A stretch of 57,195 bases of DNA from Spirochaetales bacterium (GTDB lineage: Bacteria; Spirochaetota; Spirochaetia; SZUA-6; RPPD01): the NCBI GenBank assembly GCA_016934415.1, contig JAFGSW010000004.1, positions 1 to 57,195 of the forward strand. The letters run 5' to 3'. The notes under the pieces are model-generated. The model ran no database searches. It worked only from the letters and a program-made list of their open reading frames with translations, and was not told where the DNA came from. The translations under genes and the position numbers were made by a program. Every line of letters begins with the position of its first letter. Position 1 is the first letter of the stretch. Positions 1 through 8,298 of this stretch are shown in pieces.

Positions 1-9
1 ACTTGTCGC

Positions 10-137
10 GTTCGCTTCGGCGGAGTTTATCCCGAGCTTGTCGAGGGGCTCAGCGAACGTTGGTCCATCAACAGGTTTATCTGATTGTTCGCTTCGGCGG
101 AGTTTATCCCGAGCTTGTCGAGGGGCTCAGCGAACGT
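10..137. repeat. Two direct copies of a 51-bp palindrome-ended repeat
   Basis: A 51-bp sequence occurs at 10-60 and again, apparently identical, at 87-137, with 26 bp between. Each copy starts GTTCGCTTCGG and ends CAGCGAACGT, so its ends are inverted repeats and it can fold. The core CTCGACAAGCTCGGG (read on the minus strand) is a variant of the CTTCGACAAGCTCAGGGTGA core found in other intergenic spaces of this window. No gene is supported here. Confidence 0.85.
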
Positions 138-171
138 CTCTTCTCCTGACTTCCTTCTTCAACCCTTCTCC

Positions 172-424
172 CTCATTCGCGCCCATTCGCGCCATACATG
201 TCTTCCGCCCCCTCCTCCCTCCTCCCTCATTCGCGCCCATTCGCGCCATACATGTCTTCCACCCCTCTTCCTTATAGCGTACCGGTTGAAACATCACTGC
301 CGGTGACGGCTTTTCTCCGGGCGGAGATCCTTCGCGAAACGATCGCACGTACCGAAGGCATGCATGGCGGTTTCGCTCAGGATGACACAATCATTCGCGT
401 ACATTCGCGCCATACATGTCTTCA
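172..424. repeat. Three copies of a 35-bp repeat, plus another dispersed-repeat core
   Basis: A 35-bp unit (CTCATTCGCGCCCATTCGCG, then CCATACATGTCTTCC) lies at 172-206 and 226-260, and a slightly divergent copy at 391-424. Inside each unit CATTCGCG occurs twice. Between copies two and three, 322-388 runs from GAGATCCTTCGCGAAAC to GTTTCGCTCAGGATGACAC. On the other strand this reads as the GTGTCATCCTGAGCGAAAC...GAAGGATCTC repeat type that I recall from many environmental genomes. Bases 1-442 hold only repeats, just downstream of the efflux operon. I see no terminator. Confidence 0.75.
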
Positions 425-442
425 ACCCTCTTCCTATTGACC

Positions 443-1405
443 TCACTTCGCCCTGACCCTCACCTCGACCGACAGGCCGGGCTGGAGCACGACGCCCTCG
501 GGGATGGAGGTGAAGTCGATGCGGATGGGCACGCGGCGGGTGGTCTTGGTGAACTCGCCGATCTGGAAGGGGGCCGGCAGCACGCCCGAGCTGATGCTCG
601 TCACCTTGCCGCGAAACGGGAGGCCGGGATATTTGTCGACGGTGACGTCGACGTCCGCCCCGACCTCGATGCGGCCGACCTTGGTCTCCTCGAAGTTGGC
701 CGTCACCCAAACCTTGTCCAGGTTGTTGACGGCGAGGATCGTCTGGCCGGGCTGGACGACGTCCCCGACCGAGAAGGCGGGCCGGGTGGCCGTGCCGTCG
801 ATGGGGGAAATGATGACGGTGTTCGCGAGCTGGGTCTCAATGAGGTTGAGCTGCGCCTGCGCTATATTATACTGCGCCGCGGCCGCGTCGAAAGCGAAGG
901 AGGCGGCGTCGAATTGCTGTTTGGTCATGGCGCCGCCTGAATAGAGCGCCTTGGCCCGCTTCAGGTCTTCCTCCCTTCCGTCGCGGTTCACTTTGGCGGA
1001 TTCGAGCTGAGCCGCGGCCGACGCTTCCTGGGCGCGGAGGCTGGAATCGTCGAGCTCTATGAGTTTCCGCCCGACGGTGACCCGTTCGCCCTCGTGTACG
1101 AGAATCGCCTTGATCCGTCCGAGCATGCTCGCGCTGATGTTCACTTTTTGGCCGTCGATCGAGGCGTCGTCCGTGCCCACCCACAGGGCGTTGTCGACGA
1201 GCGCGACGATCCCGACCACGGCGAGGACGGCGACGAGCACCGCGATTACGATAGCGCCGATAATGATTGGTCTGCGTCTCTTTCCCGGCGGGAAGGGAAA
1301 CCCGGATTTGCCGTTTCCGCCCGCCGCGGCTGTTTGTCCGACCGGCGGTTTGACCTGTGCGTTCGCGGCCGGGGCCGGTGCGTCGGTTGCTTTGTTCTCT
1401 GCCAT
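443..1405 (-). CDS. HlyD/EmrA-family periplasmic adaptor of an efflux system
   Basis: 320 aa. It should bridge the inner-membrane transporter and a TolC-type channel. An Ala/Pro-rich cytoplasmic start is followed by a KRRR stop and one membrane helix at about 47-69. A biotinyl-lipoyl-like half (GRIKAILVHEGERV), an alpha-helical hairpin rich in Ala and Gln (about 125-195), the second lipoyl half (IISPIDGTATRP) and a beta-barrel (VWVTANFEETKVGRI) follow, all in EmrA order. It is the last gene of a minus-strand operon, 16 bp after the second ABC gene, and AAGGAG sits just before its ATG. EmrA partners are usually MFS pumps, but here the partners are ABC half-transporters. The substrate cannot be told. 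Confidence 0.88.
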   Translation of the reverse strand: MAENKATDAPAPAANAQVKPPVGQTAAAGGNGKSGFPFPPGKRRRPIIIGAIVIAVLVAVLAVVGIVALVDNALWVGTDDASIDGQKVNISASMLGRIKAILVHEGERVTVGRKLIELDDSSLRAQEASAAAQLESAKVNRDGREEDLKRAKALYSGGAMTKQQFDAASFAFDAAAAQYNIAQAQLNLIETQLANTVIISPIDGTATRPAFSVGDVVQPGQTILAVNNLDKVWVTANFEETKVGRIEVGADVDVTVDKYPGLPFRGKVTSISSGVLPAPFQIGEFTKTTRRVPIRIDFTSIPEGVVLQPGLSVEVRVRAK

Positions 1406-1421
1406 TGCTGACTCCTTGTCT

Positions 1422-3359
1422 CTATGATGCCCCGGCGGCGTCTTGAATGTACGCGCCGGTAAATTGGCTGTTGTAGAGGTCGGCGTAGAAGCCGCCCTTG
1501 GCGAGCAACTCCTGGTGGTTGCCCGTTTCGATGATCGCTCCGTCGTTCATGACCAGGATGAGCTCCGCGTCCCTGATGGTGGAGAGGCGGTGGGCGATGA
1601 CGAACGACGTCCGCCCCTTCATGAGCGCCCGCATCGCCTTCCGGATGTACACCTCGGTCCGGGTGTCGACGCTCGAGGTGGCCTCGTCGAGGATAAGAAT
1701 GGCAGGATCGGCCAGGATGGCGCGGGCGATGGTGAGGAGCTGTTTCTCTCCCTGCGAGATGTTCGACGCCTCCTCGTTCAGCGCCGTGTCGTAGCCGTCG
1801 GGCAGGGCGCGGATGAAGTGATCGGCGTGGGCGGCCCTGGCCGCCTCGACGATCTCCTCCTCGGTCGCGCCCTCGCGGCCGTAGGCGATGTTCTCGCGGA
1901 TGGTGCCGTTGAAGAGCCAGGTATCCTGCAGCACCATCCCGAACATGGTGCGGAGCTTCCCGCGCTTGAAGTCGCGGATGTCGATCCCGTCCACCGTGAT
2001 CTTCCCGCCCTGGATCTCGTAGAAGCGCATGAGCAGGTTGACGAGGGTGGTCTTGCCCGCCCCCGTCGGGCCGACGATGGCGATCGTCCGGCCCTCGGCC
2101 GCATTGATATTCATGTCTTCCATCAGGGTGACGTCTTCCTTATACCCGAAACGAACGTGGTCGAACACGACGTCGCCCCGCGGGCTTTCGAGGAAGAGGG
2201 CGTCCGGCCGCTCCGGGAGCTGCTCGGGCTCGTCGAGCACCTCGAAAACGCGCTCGGCCGAGGCCATCGTCGACTGAAGGATGTTGGCGATGTTGGCCGT
2301 CTGGGCGATGGGCATGGTGAACTGCCTCGAATACTGGATGAAGGCCTGGATGTCCCCGAGCTTGAGCGCTTTTTTGGCCGCCATGACGCCGCCCACGACG
2401 CAGATGAACACGTAGCCCAGGTTGTTGATGAAGGTCATGAGGGGCATGATGATGCCGGACACGAACTGGGCCTTCCAGGCCGCCTGGTAATAGCGGCCGT
2501 TGATCTCCGCGAATTCGGCGATCGATTTTTTTTCGTGTCCGAAGGCGCGCACGATCTTGTGCCCGGTGAACATCTCCTCCACGTGGCCGTTGAGGACGCC
2601 CAGCTCCCGCTGCTGGTCGGCGAAGTTTTTCTGCGACGCCTTGGCGATGCGCGAGGTGACGAGCATGGAGAGGGGCAGGGTGACGAGGGTGATGAGCGTG
2701 AGGATCGGGCTGATGGTGAGCATCATGACGAGCACCCCGAGGATGGTGCAGACCGAGGTGATGAGCTGGGTGACGCTCTGCTGGAGGGTGGAGGAGATGT
2801 TGTCGATGTCGTTCGTCACCCGGCTCATGATCTCCCCGTGCGTCCGACCGTCGAAGTACTTGAGCGGCAGGCGGGAAAACTTTTCGTCCACGTCGCGCCG
2901 CATGTCGTAGACGAGCTTCTGGGACACGCCCGCCATCTGGTACTGCTGCACCCAGTTGAAGAAGGCGCTCACCAGATAGAGCATGACGAGTATCCCGATA
3001 ATGCGGCCGATGTACACGAAGTCGATCGAGGGCATGGGAGCGCTCACGGCCGCCGCCCCGAATTTGTTGATGAGACCGTCGAAAAGCTTGGTGGTGACGA
3101 GTCCCATGATCTTCGGCCCGACGATGGTGAAAACGGTCCCCAGGATCGCGAAAACGAGGACGATGACGAGCTGTGTCCGGTACGGACTCGCGTAGCGGAG
3201 GAGCTTCCGGAGCGTGCCCTTGAAGTCCTTGGCCTTTTCAACCGGACCTCGGCCGCCCATCATCATGGGCCCTCGGCCGCCCATCATGCCGCCCTGGCGG
3301 CCCGATTCGGCCTTTCGTCCGGGAGCGCCCGCCTGAGGGGGCCTTCGTCCGTCGCTCAT
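1422..3359 (-). CDS. ABC-type multidrug exporter half (TM288-like subunit)
   Basis: About 645 aa: an N-terminal Gly/Met/Arg-rich cytoplasmic stretch, six membrane helices with a typical ABC1 exporter domain, and an ATPase domain. Walker A is GPTGAGKTT, Walker B ILILDEATSSVD keeps the catalytic Glu, and the H-loop is IAHRLST. The signature is ISQGEKQ instead of LSGGQ. Paired with the next gene, whose catalytic Glu is Asp, this gives one canonical and one degenerate ATP site, as in heterodimeric exporters such as TM287/288. I chose ATG 3359 because GCGAGGTG lies 6-10 bp upstream. An in-frame GTG at 3368 is the alternative. Exports lipophilic compounds or lipids, by family. Confidence 0.9.
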   Translation of the reverse strand: MSDGRRPPQAGAPGRKAESGRQGGMMGGRGPMMMGGRGPVEKAKDFKGTLRKLLRYASPYRTQLVIVLVFAILGTVFTIVGPKIMGLVTTKLFDGLINKFGAAAVSAPMPSIDFVYIGRIIGILVMLYLVSAFFNWVQQYQMAGVSQKLVYDMRRDVDEKFSRLPLKYFDGRTHGEIMSRVTNDIDNISSTLQQSVTQLITSVCTILGVLVMMLTISPILTLITLVTLPLSMLVTSRIAKASQKNFADQQRELGVLNGHVEEMFTGHKIVRAFGHEKKSIAEFAEINGRYYQAAWKAQFVSGIIMPLMTFINNLGYVFICVVGGVMAAKKALKLGDIQAFIQYSRQFTMPIAQTANIANILQSTMASAERVFEVLDEPEQLPERPDALFLESPRGDVVFDHVRFGYKEDVTLMEDMNINAAEGRTIAIVGPTGAGKTTLVNLLMRFYEIQGGKITVDGIDIRDFKRGKLRTMFGMVLQDTWLFNGTIRENIAYGREGATEEEIVEAARAAHADHFIRALPDGYDTALNEEASNISQGEKQLLTIARAILADPAILILDEATSSVDTRTEVYIRKAMRALMKGRTSFVIAHRLSTIRDAELILVMNDGAIIETGNHQELLAKGGFYADLYNSQFTGAYIQDAAGAS

Positions 3360-3394
3360 ACGATGCACCTCGCAGATAAATCGTCTTGCCAGCC

Positions 3395-3447
3395 ATGGTT
3401 CGACAGGCTCACCATGACTAAGTCACCCTGAGCCTGTCGAAGGGTGA
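3395..3447. repeat. Dispersed palindromic repeats inside the efflux operon
   Basis: Two adjacent repeats fill the 142-bp gap between the ABC genes. ATGGTTCGACAGGCTCACCAT (3395 onward) and GTCACCCTGAGCCTGTCGAA (3422 onward) are each near-palindromic and share the core CGACAGGCTCA. The same two forms recur at 44.3 and 45.7 kb. The other gaps in this operon are 7-44 bp, so this looks like a later insertion between co-transcribed genes. Confidence 0.8.
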
Positions 3448-3501
3448 TTTTCGAGTATGGTTGCAGTACCTCGATGGACGATTGGAAGCGCCAACGAACG
3501 C

Positions 3502-5232
3502 TCACGCTATTTCCTCCTCGGAAAGCTGCGAGGCGACGATTTCCTTGTAAATGTCGCAGGCGGCGTACAGCTCCTTGTGGGTGCCCATACCGGCGATTTT
3601 TCCCTCGTCCAGCACGATGATGCGGTCCGAGTCCATGATGGTGGCCACGCGCTGCCCCACGATGAGCACCGTTGCCTCTACGGTTTCCTTCTTGAGGGCG
3701 GCGCGGAGCCTGGCGTCCGTCTTGAAGTCGAGGGCGGAGAAACTGTCGTCGAACAGGTAAATTTCCGGGCGCCGCACCAGGGCGCGGGCGATGGAGAGCC
3801 GCTGTTTCTGGCCTCCGGAGAGGTTGGTGCCGCCCTGGGCGATGAACGAGTCGAACCCGTCCTTCATCGCGGAGATGAATTCCAGCGCCTGGGCCGTCTC
3901 GGCCGCCCTTCGCACTTCCTCGTCCGTGGCGTCCTCCTTGCCGTAGCGGATGTTGTCCGCGATGGTGCCCGAAAAGAGGACCGCCGTCTGGGGCACGAGC
4001 CCGATCTTGGCGCGCAAGTCGGTCTGGGTGAGGTGCCGGACGTCGACGGTGTCGATGAGGATTTCCCCCTCGTCCGCGTCGTAGAAGCGGGGGATGAGGT
4101 TGATGAGGGTCGACTTGCCGCTCCCGGTGCTCCCGATGATGGCCGTCACCTCGCCCGGACAGGCGGTGAAGGATATGCCGGATACGGCCGGCTCCTCGGC
4201 GCCGTGGTAATGGAAGGAGACATTGCGGAACTCGACGTAGCCCTTGCGCCTGAGCTTGGCGGGCACCGGCCTGGCCGGGTCGTGGATTTCGGGCTCGGTG
4301 TCGAGCACCTCATTGATGCGCTCCGCCGATGCCTGGGCGCGCGGCACCATGATGAGCATGAGCGCGGCCATGAGCATGGCGAAGAGGATCTGCATGGCGT
4401 ACTGAAGGAAGGCCATCATGTTGCCGACGTTGGTGAGGCCGACGTTGATGCGTTGGCTCCCGAACCAGATGACGCCGACCGTGGTGAGGTTGAGGACGAG
4501 CATCATGATCGGCATGGTGAAGGCCATCAGCCGGTTGACCGAGATTGACACCCGGGTAAGGTCGATGTTGGCCGCGTCGAAGCGGCGTTTCTCGTCCTCC
4601 TCGCGGTTGAAAGCGCGGATGACCCGGATGCCGGTGAGCGCCTCGCGCAGGACGAGATTGATGCGGTCGATCTTCTTCTGGATCTGGCGGAAGAGCGGGA
4701 AGCCCCGCAGGGCCACGACGGCGATGACGGCGGCCAGAATCGGCATGACGACGATGATGACCGGCGCGAGCCCGGCGTCCTTGGACACCGCCATGATGAC
4801 GCCGCCCACGCACATGATGGGCGCGTAGATCATCATGCGCATGATGATGAGGGTGGTCATCTGGACCTGGGTGACGTCGTTGGTGTTGCGGGTGACGAGC
4901 GAGGGCGTGCCGATCTTGTCGAACTCGTGGAGCGAGAATCCGGCGACGTGGGTGAAAATCTTGTGCCGGACGATCTCCCCCAGGCCCATGGAGGCGTGCG
5001 AGGCGAGGTAGCCGGCGAGGATGGCGCAGGCCGAGCCGCCGAGGGCGACGAGGAGCATGAGGGCGCCCCGGCTCAGGATGTAGGGAATGTCGCCGTTGGT
5101 GATGCCGGTGTTGACGATGTCCGACATCAGGGTCGGGAGGGAGAGGTCGGCCATGCTCTGAAAGAACACGAGGATGACCACCGCGACGACCGGGACGGCG
5201 TAGGGTTTCAGGAATTTCCACAATCGAAACAT
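3502..5232 (-). CDS. ABC-type multidrug exporter half with degenerate catalytic site (TM287-like)
   Basis: 576 aa, six membrane helices then an ATPase domain. Walker A is GSTGSGKST and the signature LSGGQKQ is canonical. Walker B reads IYLFDDSFSALD, so the catalytic Glu is Asp, and the H-loop position has GQRVAT rather than a His. These are the marks of the non-hydrolysing site of heterodimeric exporters. The partner is the 645-aa half downstream. The ATG follows GAGGATCTT and lies 7 bp after the TolC-like gene, so translation is probably coupled. Helix and loop sequences fit family multidrug exporters, but no substrate can be named. Confidence 0.9.
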   Translation of the reverse strand: MFRLWKFLKPYAVPVVAVVILVFFQSMADLSLPTLMSDIVNTGITNGDIPYILSRGALMLLVALGGSACAILAGYLASHASMGLGEIVRHKIFTHVAGFSLHEFDKIGTPSLVTRNTNDVTQVQMTTLIIMRMMIYAPIMCVGGVIMAVSKDAGLAPVIIVVMPILAAVIAVVALRGFPLFRQIQKKIDRINLVLREALTGIRVIRAFNREEDEKRRFDAANIDLTRVSISVNRLMAFTMPIMMLVLNLTTVGVIWFGSQRINVGLTNVGNMMAFLQYAMQILFAMLMAALMLIMVPRAQASAERINEVLDTEPEIHDPARPVPAKLRRKGYVEFRNVSFHYHGAEEPAVSGISFTACPGEVTAIIGSTGSGKSTLINLIPRFYDADEGEILIDTVDVRHLTQTDLRAKIGLVPQTAVLFSGTIADNIRYGKEDATDEEVRRAAETAQALEFISAMKDGFDSFIAQGGTNLSGGQKQRLSIARALVRRPEIYLFDDSFSALDFKTDARLRAALKKETVEATVLIVGQRVATIMDSDRIIVLDEGKIAGMGTHKELYAACDIYKEIVASQLSEEEIA

Positions 5233-5239
5233 AAGATCC

Positions 5240-6736
5240 TCATCGGGCCGGTTCGGCCGGAGCGGCGGCCGCCGGGCCGTTTACGGCGTCGTCGGTCGCC
5301 AGGGCGCGGGCGAGGTCGGCGGCGGCAATGCGCAGGTCGATGTCCTTGTTGGTGACCGCGAAGTTGGCCCGCAGCAGGGCGAGTTCGGCGGTGAGCTGTT
5401 CCAGGTTGCTGGCCGTGCCCGCTTTCCGGCGCTGGGCCGTCACCCTGGCGTTCTCGGCGGCCTGCGCCACCATGCCCTTCACCAAATCGAGATCGTGGCG
5501 GGCGCGGTTCAGGTTGAGAATGCATGTCTGCACGTCGAGGATGACGCTCTTCCCGGCCTTGAGCGAATCGCTCCGCGCCTTGGCCACGGCTTTGTCGGCG
5601 GCGACGCTTTCATTGATGTTCGCGGGAAGACCGCCGATGTCGAATGATAGTGCGGCGCCGATCGACCAGGTGCCGGTGAAGACCGTGGGATCGGTCTGCC
5701 CGAAGACGCGCTGGTTGGGATCGGCAAAGGTGTAGTTGCCGGTGATCGCCAATGTCGGAAAGAGCGGCGCCCGGGCCAGGCCCGCGGCGTGCTCGGCCAT
5801 CCGGATGCCGAGGGAGCTCATTCGCGTCTCCGGCCTGCGGGAGAGGGCGGCATCGATGAGTTTTTTCTCGTCCAGGCTCATCCCCGGATCGAAAGCGACC
5901 GGGCCTTCCGCCTTGGTGGCGAGAGAGATGATTTCCAGCGCGTCGCTCTCGTCCGTTCCGAGGTTGATCTCCGACGAATCTTTTCCCAAAAGCGAGGCGA
6001 GCGTCAGGAAAACGCGCTTCTGCATCGAGATCGAGCCGGCCAGGTCCATTTCCGCCTGCTTGACGCGCATGTCGGCGGCCAGAACGTCCGCCTGGGTGGC
6101 GGCGCCGACCGCGGCCTGGTCGTTGACGAGCTTCCGGTTGTAGATGACGAGGTCGAGGTTTTTCTTGAGGGTCTCCGCATTGGCCGAAGCGCGCATCGTC
6201 TCCCAATAGGCGCGACGCGTCTCGAAGGCGAGCGAGCGCTTCACCATCTCCACTGTGATGAGCTTGCTTTGGGCGGTGAGCGAGGCCAGGTTGGCCGCCT
6301 CCCTGATTCTGAACCCGGCAAAAACCGGATACTGCAGGTTGACGCTCAAGGTCCAGACGTCGGGAAGTCCGGCCGGAAATGAAATGTCGTACGTCACCGG
6401 CGGGCCGACCGGAGGGGTCATGGTAATGGTTGTCGGAGCGTCGTCCAACTCGCTCAAGCGCGTATAGCCGGCGCTGGCGGTGAGCGACGGAAACATGCGC
6501 ATCCAGGCGGCGTCCGCCTTGGAGGACGCGGCCAGCCAATCCCATTGGGCGCTTTCCACTGCGGGGTCGGCGGCGAGCGCGGCCTTCACTGCGTCCTCAA
6601 TCGTGATCGGCGTCGGCGGCGCCTGGGCGTACAGGCCGACGGCGGCGATTACGGAGAGCGCACCCGCCAACGCGAGTATTTTCATCGCCTTTCCTTTCGG
6701 TTCTTTCCGCGATACTGATTTGGTTGAAGCTTTCAT
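5240..6736 (-). CDS. TolC-like outer-membrane efflux protein
   Basis: About 498 aa. The start at 6736 is chosen because GAGGAG lies 5 bp upstream. It gives a basic N-region (KASTKSVSRKEPKGK) and a hydrophobic stretch ending near AQA, a Sec signal peptide. The rest is a two-repeat, long alpha-helical protein with beta-strand segments (SAGYTRL, NLQYPVFAGFRI, ITGNYTF, GAALSFDIGG), as in the OEP/TolC fold. TITIEDAVKAAL-type openings are typical. It would form the outer-membrane duct for the ABC pair and HlyD-like adaptor encoded just downstream, which implies a double-membraned cell. An in-frame ATG at 6763 exists but has no better ribosome site. Confidence 0.88.
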   Translation of the reverse strand: MKASTKSVSRKEPKGKAMKILALAGALSVIAAVGLYAQAPPTPITIEDAVKAALAADPAVESAQWDWLAASSKADAAWMRMFPSLTASAGYTRLSELDDAPTTITMTPPVGPPVTYDISFPAGLPDVWTLSVNLQYPVFAGFRIREAANLASLTAQSKLITVEMVKRSLAFETRRAYWETMRASANAETLKKNLDLVIYNRKLVNDQAAVGAATQADVLAADMRVKQAEMDLAGSISMQKRVFLTLASLLGKDSSEINLGTDESDALEIISLATKAEGPVAFDPGMSLDEKKLIDAALSRRPETRMSSLGIRMAEHAAGLARAPLFPTLAITGNYTFADPNQRVFGQTDPTVFTGTWSIGAALSFDIGGLPANINESVAADKAVAKARSDSLKAGKSVILDVQTCILNLNRARHDLDLVKGMVAQAAENARVTAQRRKAGTASNLEQLTAELALLRANFAVTNKDIDLRIAAADLARALATDDAVNGPAAAAPAEPAR

Positions 6737-6773
6737 GGACGCTCCTCGATCTTTATGTACCATATGACGGTTC

Positions 6774-7229
6774 TCACGCCATTTTCTTTTCCGTTATTTT
6801 CTGATCTGTGTGTTCCAGCCGTTCCAGGATAAACTGCAGGTCCCCCACGAGCCGTTCAAGTCGGGACTGCGGCATGGCCTTGAATACATCCTTGAGCCGA
6901 TCCTCCATGGGAGCCATCAGCCCCCGGATGAACGACTTGAGTTTGGGGGTGGCGGTGAGGAGGAGGCTGCGCCTGTCTTCCGGGTCCGGATCGCGCTCAA
7001 GGTAACCCTGGGCCACGAGCCGGTCGAGGATCCCCGTGAGCGTGCTCGCCGGCACCCCGATGACGGTCGCGAGCTCGGTGACGCGGCACGTTTTCCGTTC
7101 GTTCATGACGAACATGGTGAAGACTTCGGTGTGCGAAAGCTCATGTTCGCGGAATACGGGCGCCAGGGTTTTCCGGATTTTGCGGCTGATTTGATTGAAG
7201 AGCTCCACCAACTGTATTTCGTAGTCCAT
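6774..7229 (-). CDS. MarR-family transcriptional regulator of the efflux operon
   Basis: About 151 aa. Winged helix-turn-helix repressor. The recognition region reads RVTELATVIGVPASTLTGILDRLVAQGYLER and is followed by the wing motif DPEDRRSLLL, which is diagnostic for MarR. Long helices on both sides would make the dimer interface. It is the first gene of the five-gene minus-strand operon (marR, tolC-like, ABC, ABC, hlyD-like), so it most likely represses its own operon until a ligand binds. ATG 7229 is used. A TTG at 7232 is also in frame. A palindrome just upstream is a candidate operator. Confidence 0.92.
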   Translation of the reverse strand: MDYEIQLVELFNQISRKIRKTLAPVFREHELSHTEVFTMFVMNERKTCRVTELATVIGVPASTLTGILDRLVAQGYLERDPDPEDRRSLLLTATPKLKSFIRGLMAPMEDRLKDVFKAMPQSRLERLVGDLQFILERLEHTDQKITEKKMA

Positions 7230-7243
7230 CAATTATTCCGATC

Positions 7244-7262
7244 TCGAATATTACGAATTCGA
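7244..7262 (-). promoter_or_regulatory. Candidate MarR operator over a promoter -10
   Basis: TCGAAT-ATTACGA-ATTCGA is a perfect 6-bp inverted repeat with a 7-bp spacer, 15 bp upstream of the marR ATG. On the minus strand a TAATAT -10-like element (7253-7248) lies inside it, so binding would block the polymerase. The -35 is weak. This is inferred from position and symmetry. Confidence 0.5.
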
Positions 7263-7322
7263 AGTAAATTGAAAATAACGACGAAAACAGCGGGTGTCAA
7301 ATGGTTTTTCTATAAAAAAAGG

Positions 7323-7608
7323 ATCATCCGGAATTTCCGGGATAAGAAGCAAGGGTCATTGCGAGGGCCGTGCTCATCCCTGCATATGCCACAAATCGTT
7401 TGGGCCGAAGCAATCTCTTGACGGATGATGTCTCTGTGCAAATAATGAAAACGATCATGGGATCACGGCTCTCGATCGTTTTTCCTCACTCAGCGGCGGA
7501 GGCTTTATGAGTCAAGAGATTGCTTCGGACCAATCATGTCATTTTGGCGGCTCGGCATCGTCAGGTCCTCGCAATGACCGATTTCTCGCTATCCGGAATT
7601 CCCGGAAG
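7323..7608. repeat. Long inverted-repeat element (MITE-like), copy 1
   Basis: Nested inverted arms are visible: ATCCGGAATT near both outer ends, GTCATTGCGAGG at 7355-7366 with its complement at 7567-7578, and GAAGCAATCTCTTGAC at 7407-7422 with its complement at 7511-7526. The whole can fold into one long cruciform around an 88-bp centre. A related copy lies at 44.0-44.2 kb. The rest of the 7263-7692 gap has no supported gene. The two arm cores are repeats I recall from many environmental genomes. There is no transposase, and no clear target-site duplication. Confidence 0.8.
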
Positions 7609-7692
7609 AACCAAAAGAGCGGAAACACCGGTCGTAGCGCAATACGAAAAAATTTGATATGAAGAAAAGAATAAGGGGTGGATGTGAACAGT

Positions 7693-8175
7693 ATGGCGAC
7701 CGTCTACTGTCTCTGCGGGAAGGTCGGGTCGGGAAAGACCGAGTACGCCCGCAGTCTGCGGGAAAAAGCGAACGCGGTTGTCTTGAATGTCGACGATCTC
7801 ATGCAGCCCCTGTTCGGCGAAACCATCGAGCGGGAAACGCTTGACGCCAAATTTTCAGTCTGCCGCGACTACCTGTATCGCCTGGCGGATCAGATCCTGG
7901 CCGCGGGAATATCGATGATATTCGACTTCGGATTCTGGAAGCGTGAGGGGCGGCGGGAGGCGGTCGAGAGGTTCGCCGGGTACAGGGTTAAATTCGTGTA
8001 CTTTCCGATCGACGACGCGGAACAACTGCGCCGGATCGGGAGGCGAAACGAATCGGACGCCAAGACGTACAGCTTCACACCGGAGGCGGTCGCCGACTTG
8101 AATCGGCTCTTCGAGCCGCCCGACGCGGCGGCGGAAAACATCGACGTGGACATCGTGCCCCGGCGGCCTTCCTGA
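7693..8175 (+). CDS. P-loop AAA_33-type NTPase / small-molecule kinase-like protein
   Basis: About 160 aa. Walker A is CGKVGSGKT near the N-terminus, followed by a conserved LNVDDLM (Asp pair), a hydrophobic strand MIFDFGFW and an Arg-rich lid (RRIGRRNES). This is the AAA_33 pattern shared by zeta-toxin-like and chloramphenicol phosphotransferase-like kinases. No antitoxin-like partner gene is next to it, so a toxin role is not supported. Start is ambiguous: ATG 7693 puts the P-loop at the usual distance, while GTG 7684 and GTG 7678 are in frame and nearer to AAGGGG (7673-7678). Confidence 0.78.
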   Translation: MATVYCLCGKVGSGKTEYARSLREKANAVVLNVDDLMQPLFGETIERETLDAKFSVCRDYLYRLADQILAAGISMIFDFGFWKREGRREAVERFAGYRVKFVYFPIDDAEQLRRIGRRNESDAKTYSFTPEAVADLNRLFEPPDAAAENIDVDIVPRRPS

Positions 8176-8226
8176 GCGGATCAGCGAGTCGCTGGTGCGT
8201 GATTTTGAATTGCCGGTTTACGGCCG

Positions 8227-8273
8227 AAAAAAAGCGACCCGTTTCACAACATTTGGTCGGAGGCGGGCCGCTT
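8227..8273 (-). terminator. Rho-independent terminator after the xylanase gene
   Basis: On the minus strand AAGCGGCCCG pairs with CGGGTCGCTT (one mismatch) and is followed by a run of seven T. It lies about 25 bp beyond the stop codon of the GH10 gene. It may also slow plus-strand transcription from the kinase-like gene. Confidence 0.7.
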
Positions 8274-8298
8274 ATTTATTCGTCATATTGCGCCGGAA

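Noticed and set aside
1443..3431. 662-residue plus-strand open frame across the ABC gene
   Set aside because: Antisense shadow of a GC-rich ABC transporter gene: Asp/Glu/His/Gly-rich with no motif, and the minus strand has full ABC signatures.
7693..8175. Zeta-toxin of a toxin-antitoxin pair
   Set aside because: The P-loop matches AAA_33, but there is no short antitoxin gene next to it.
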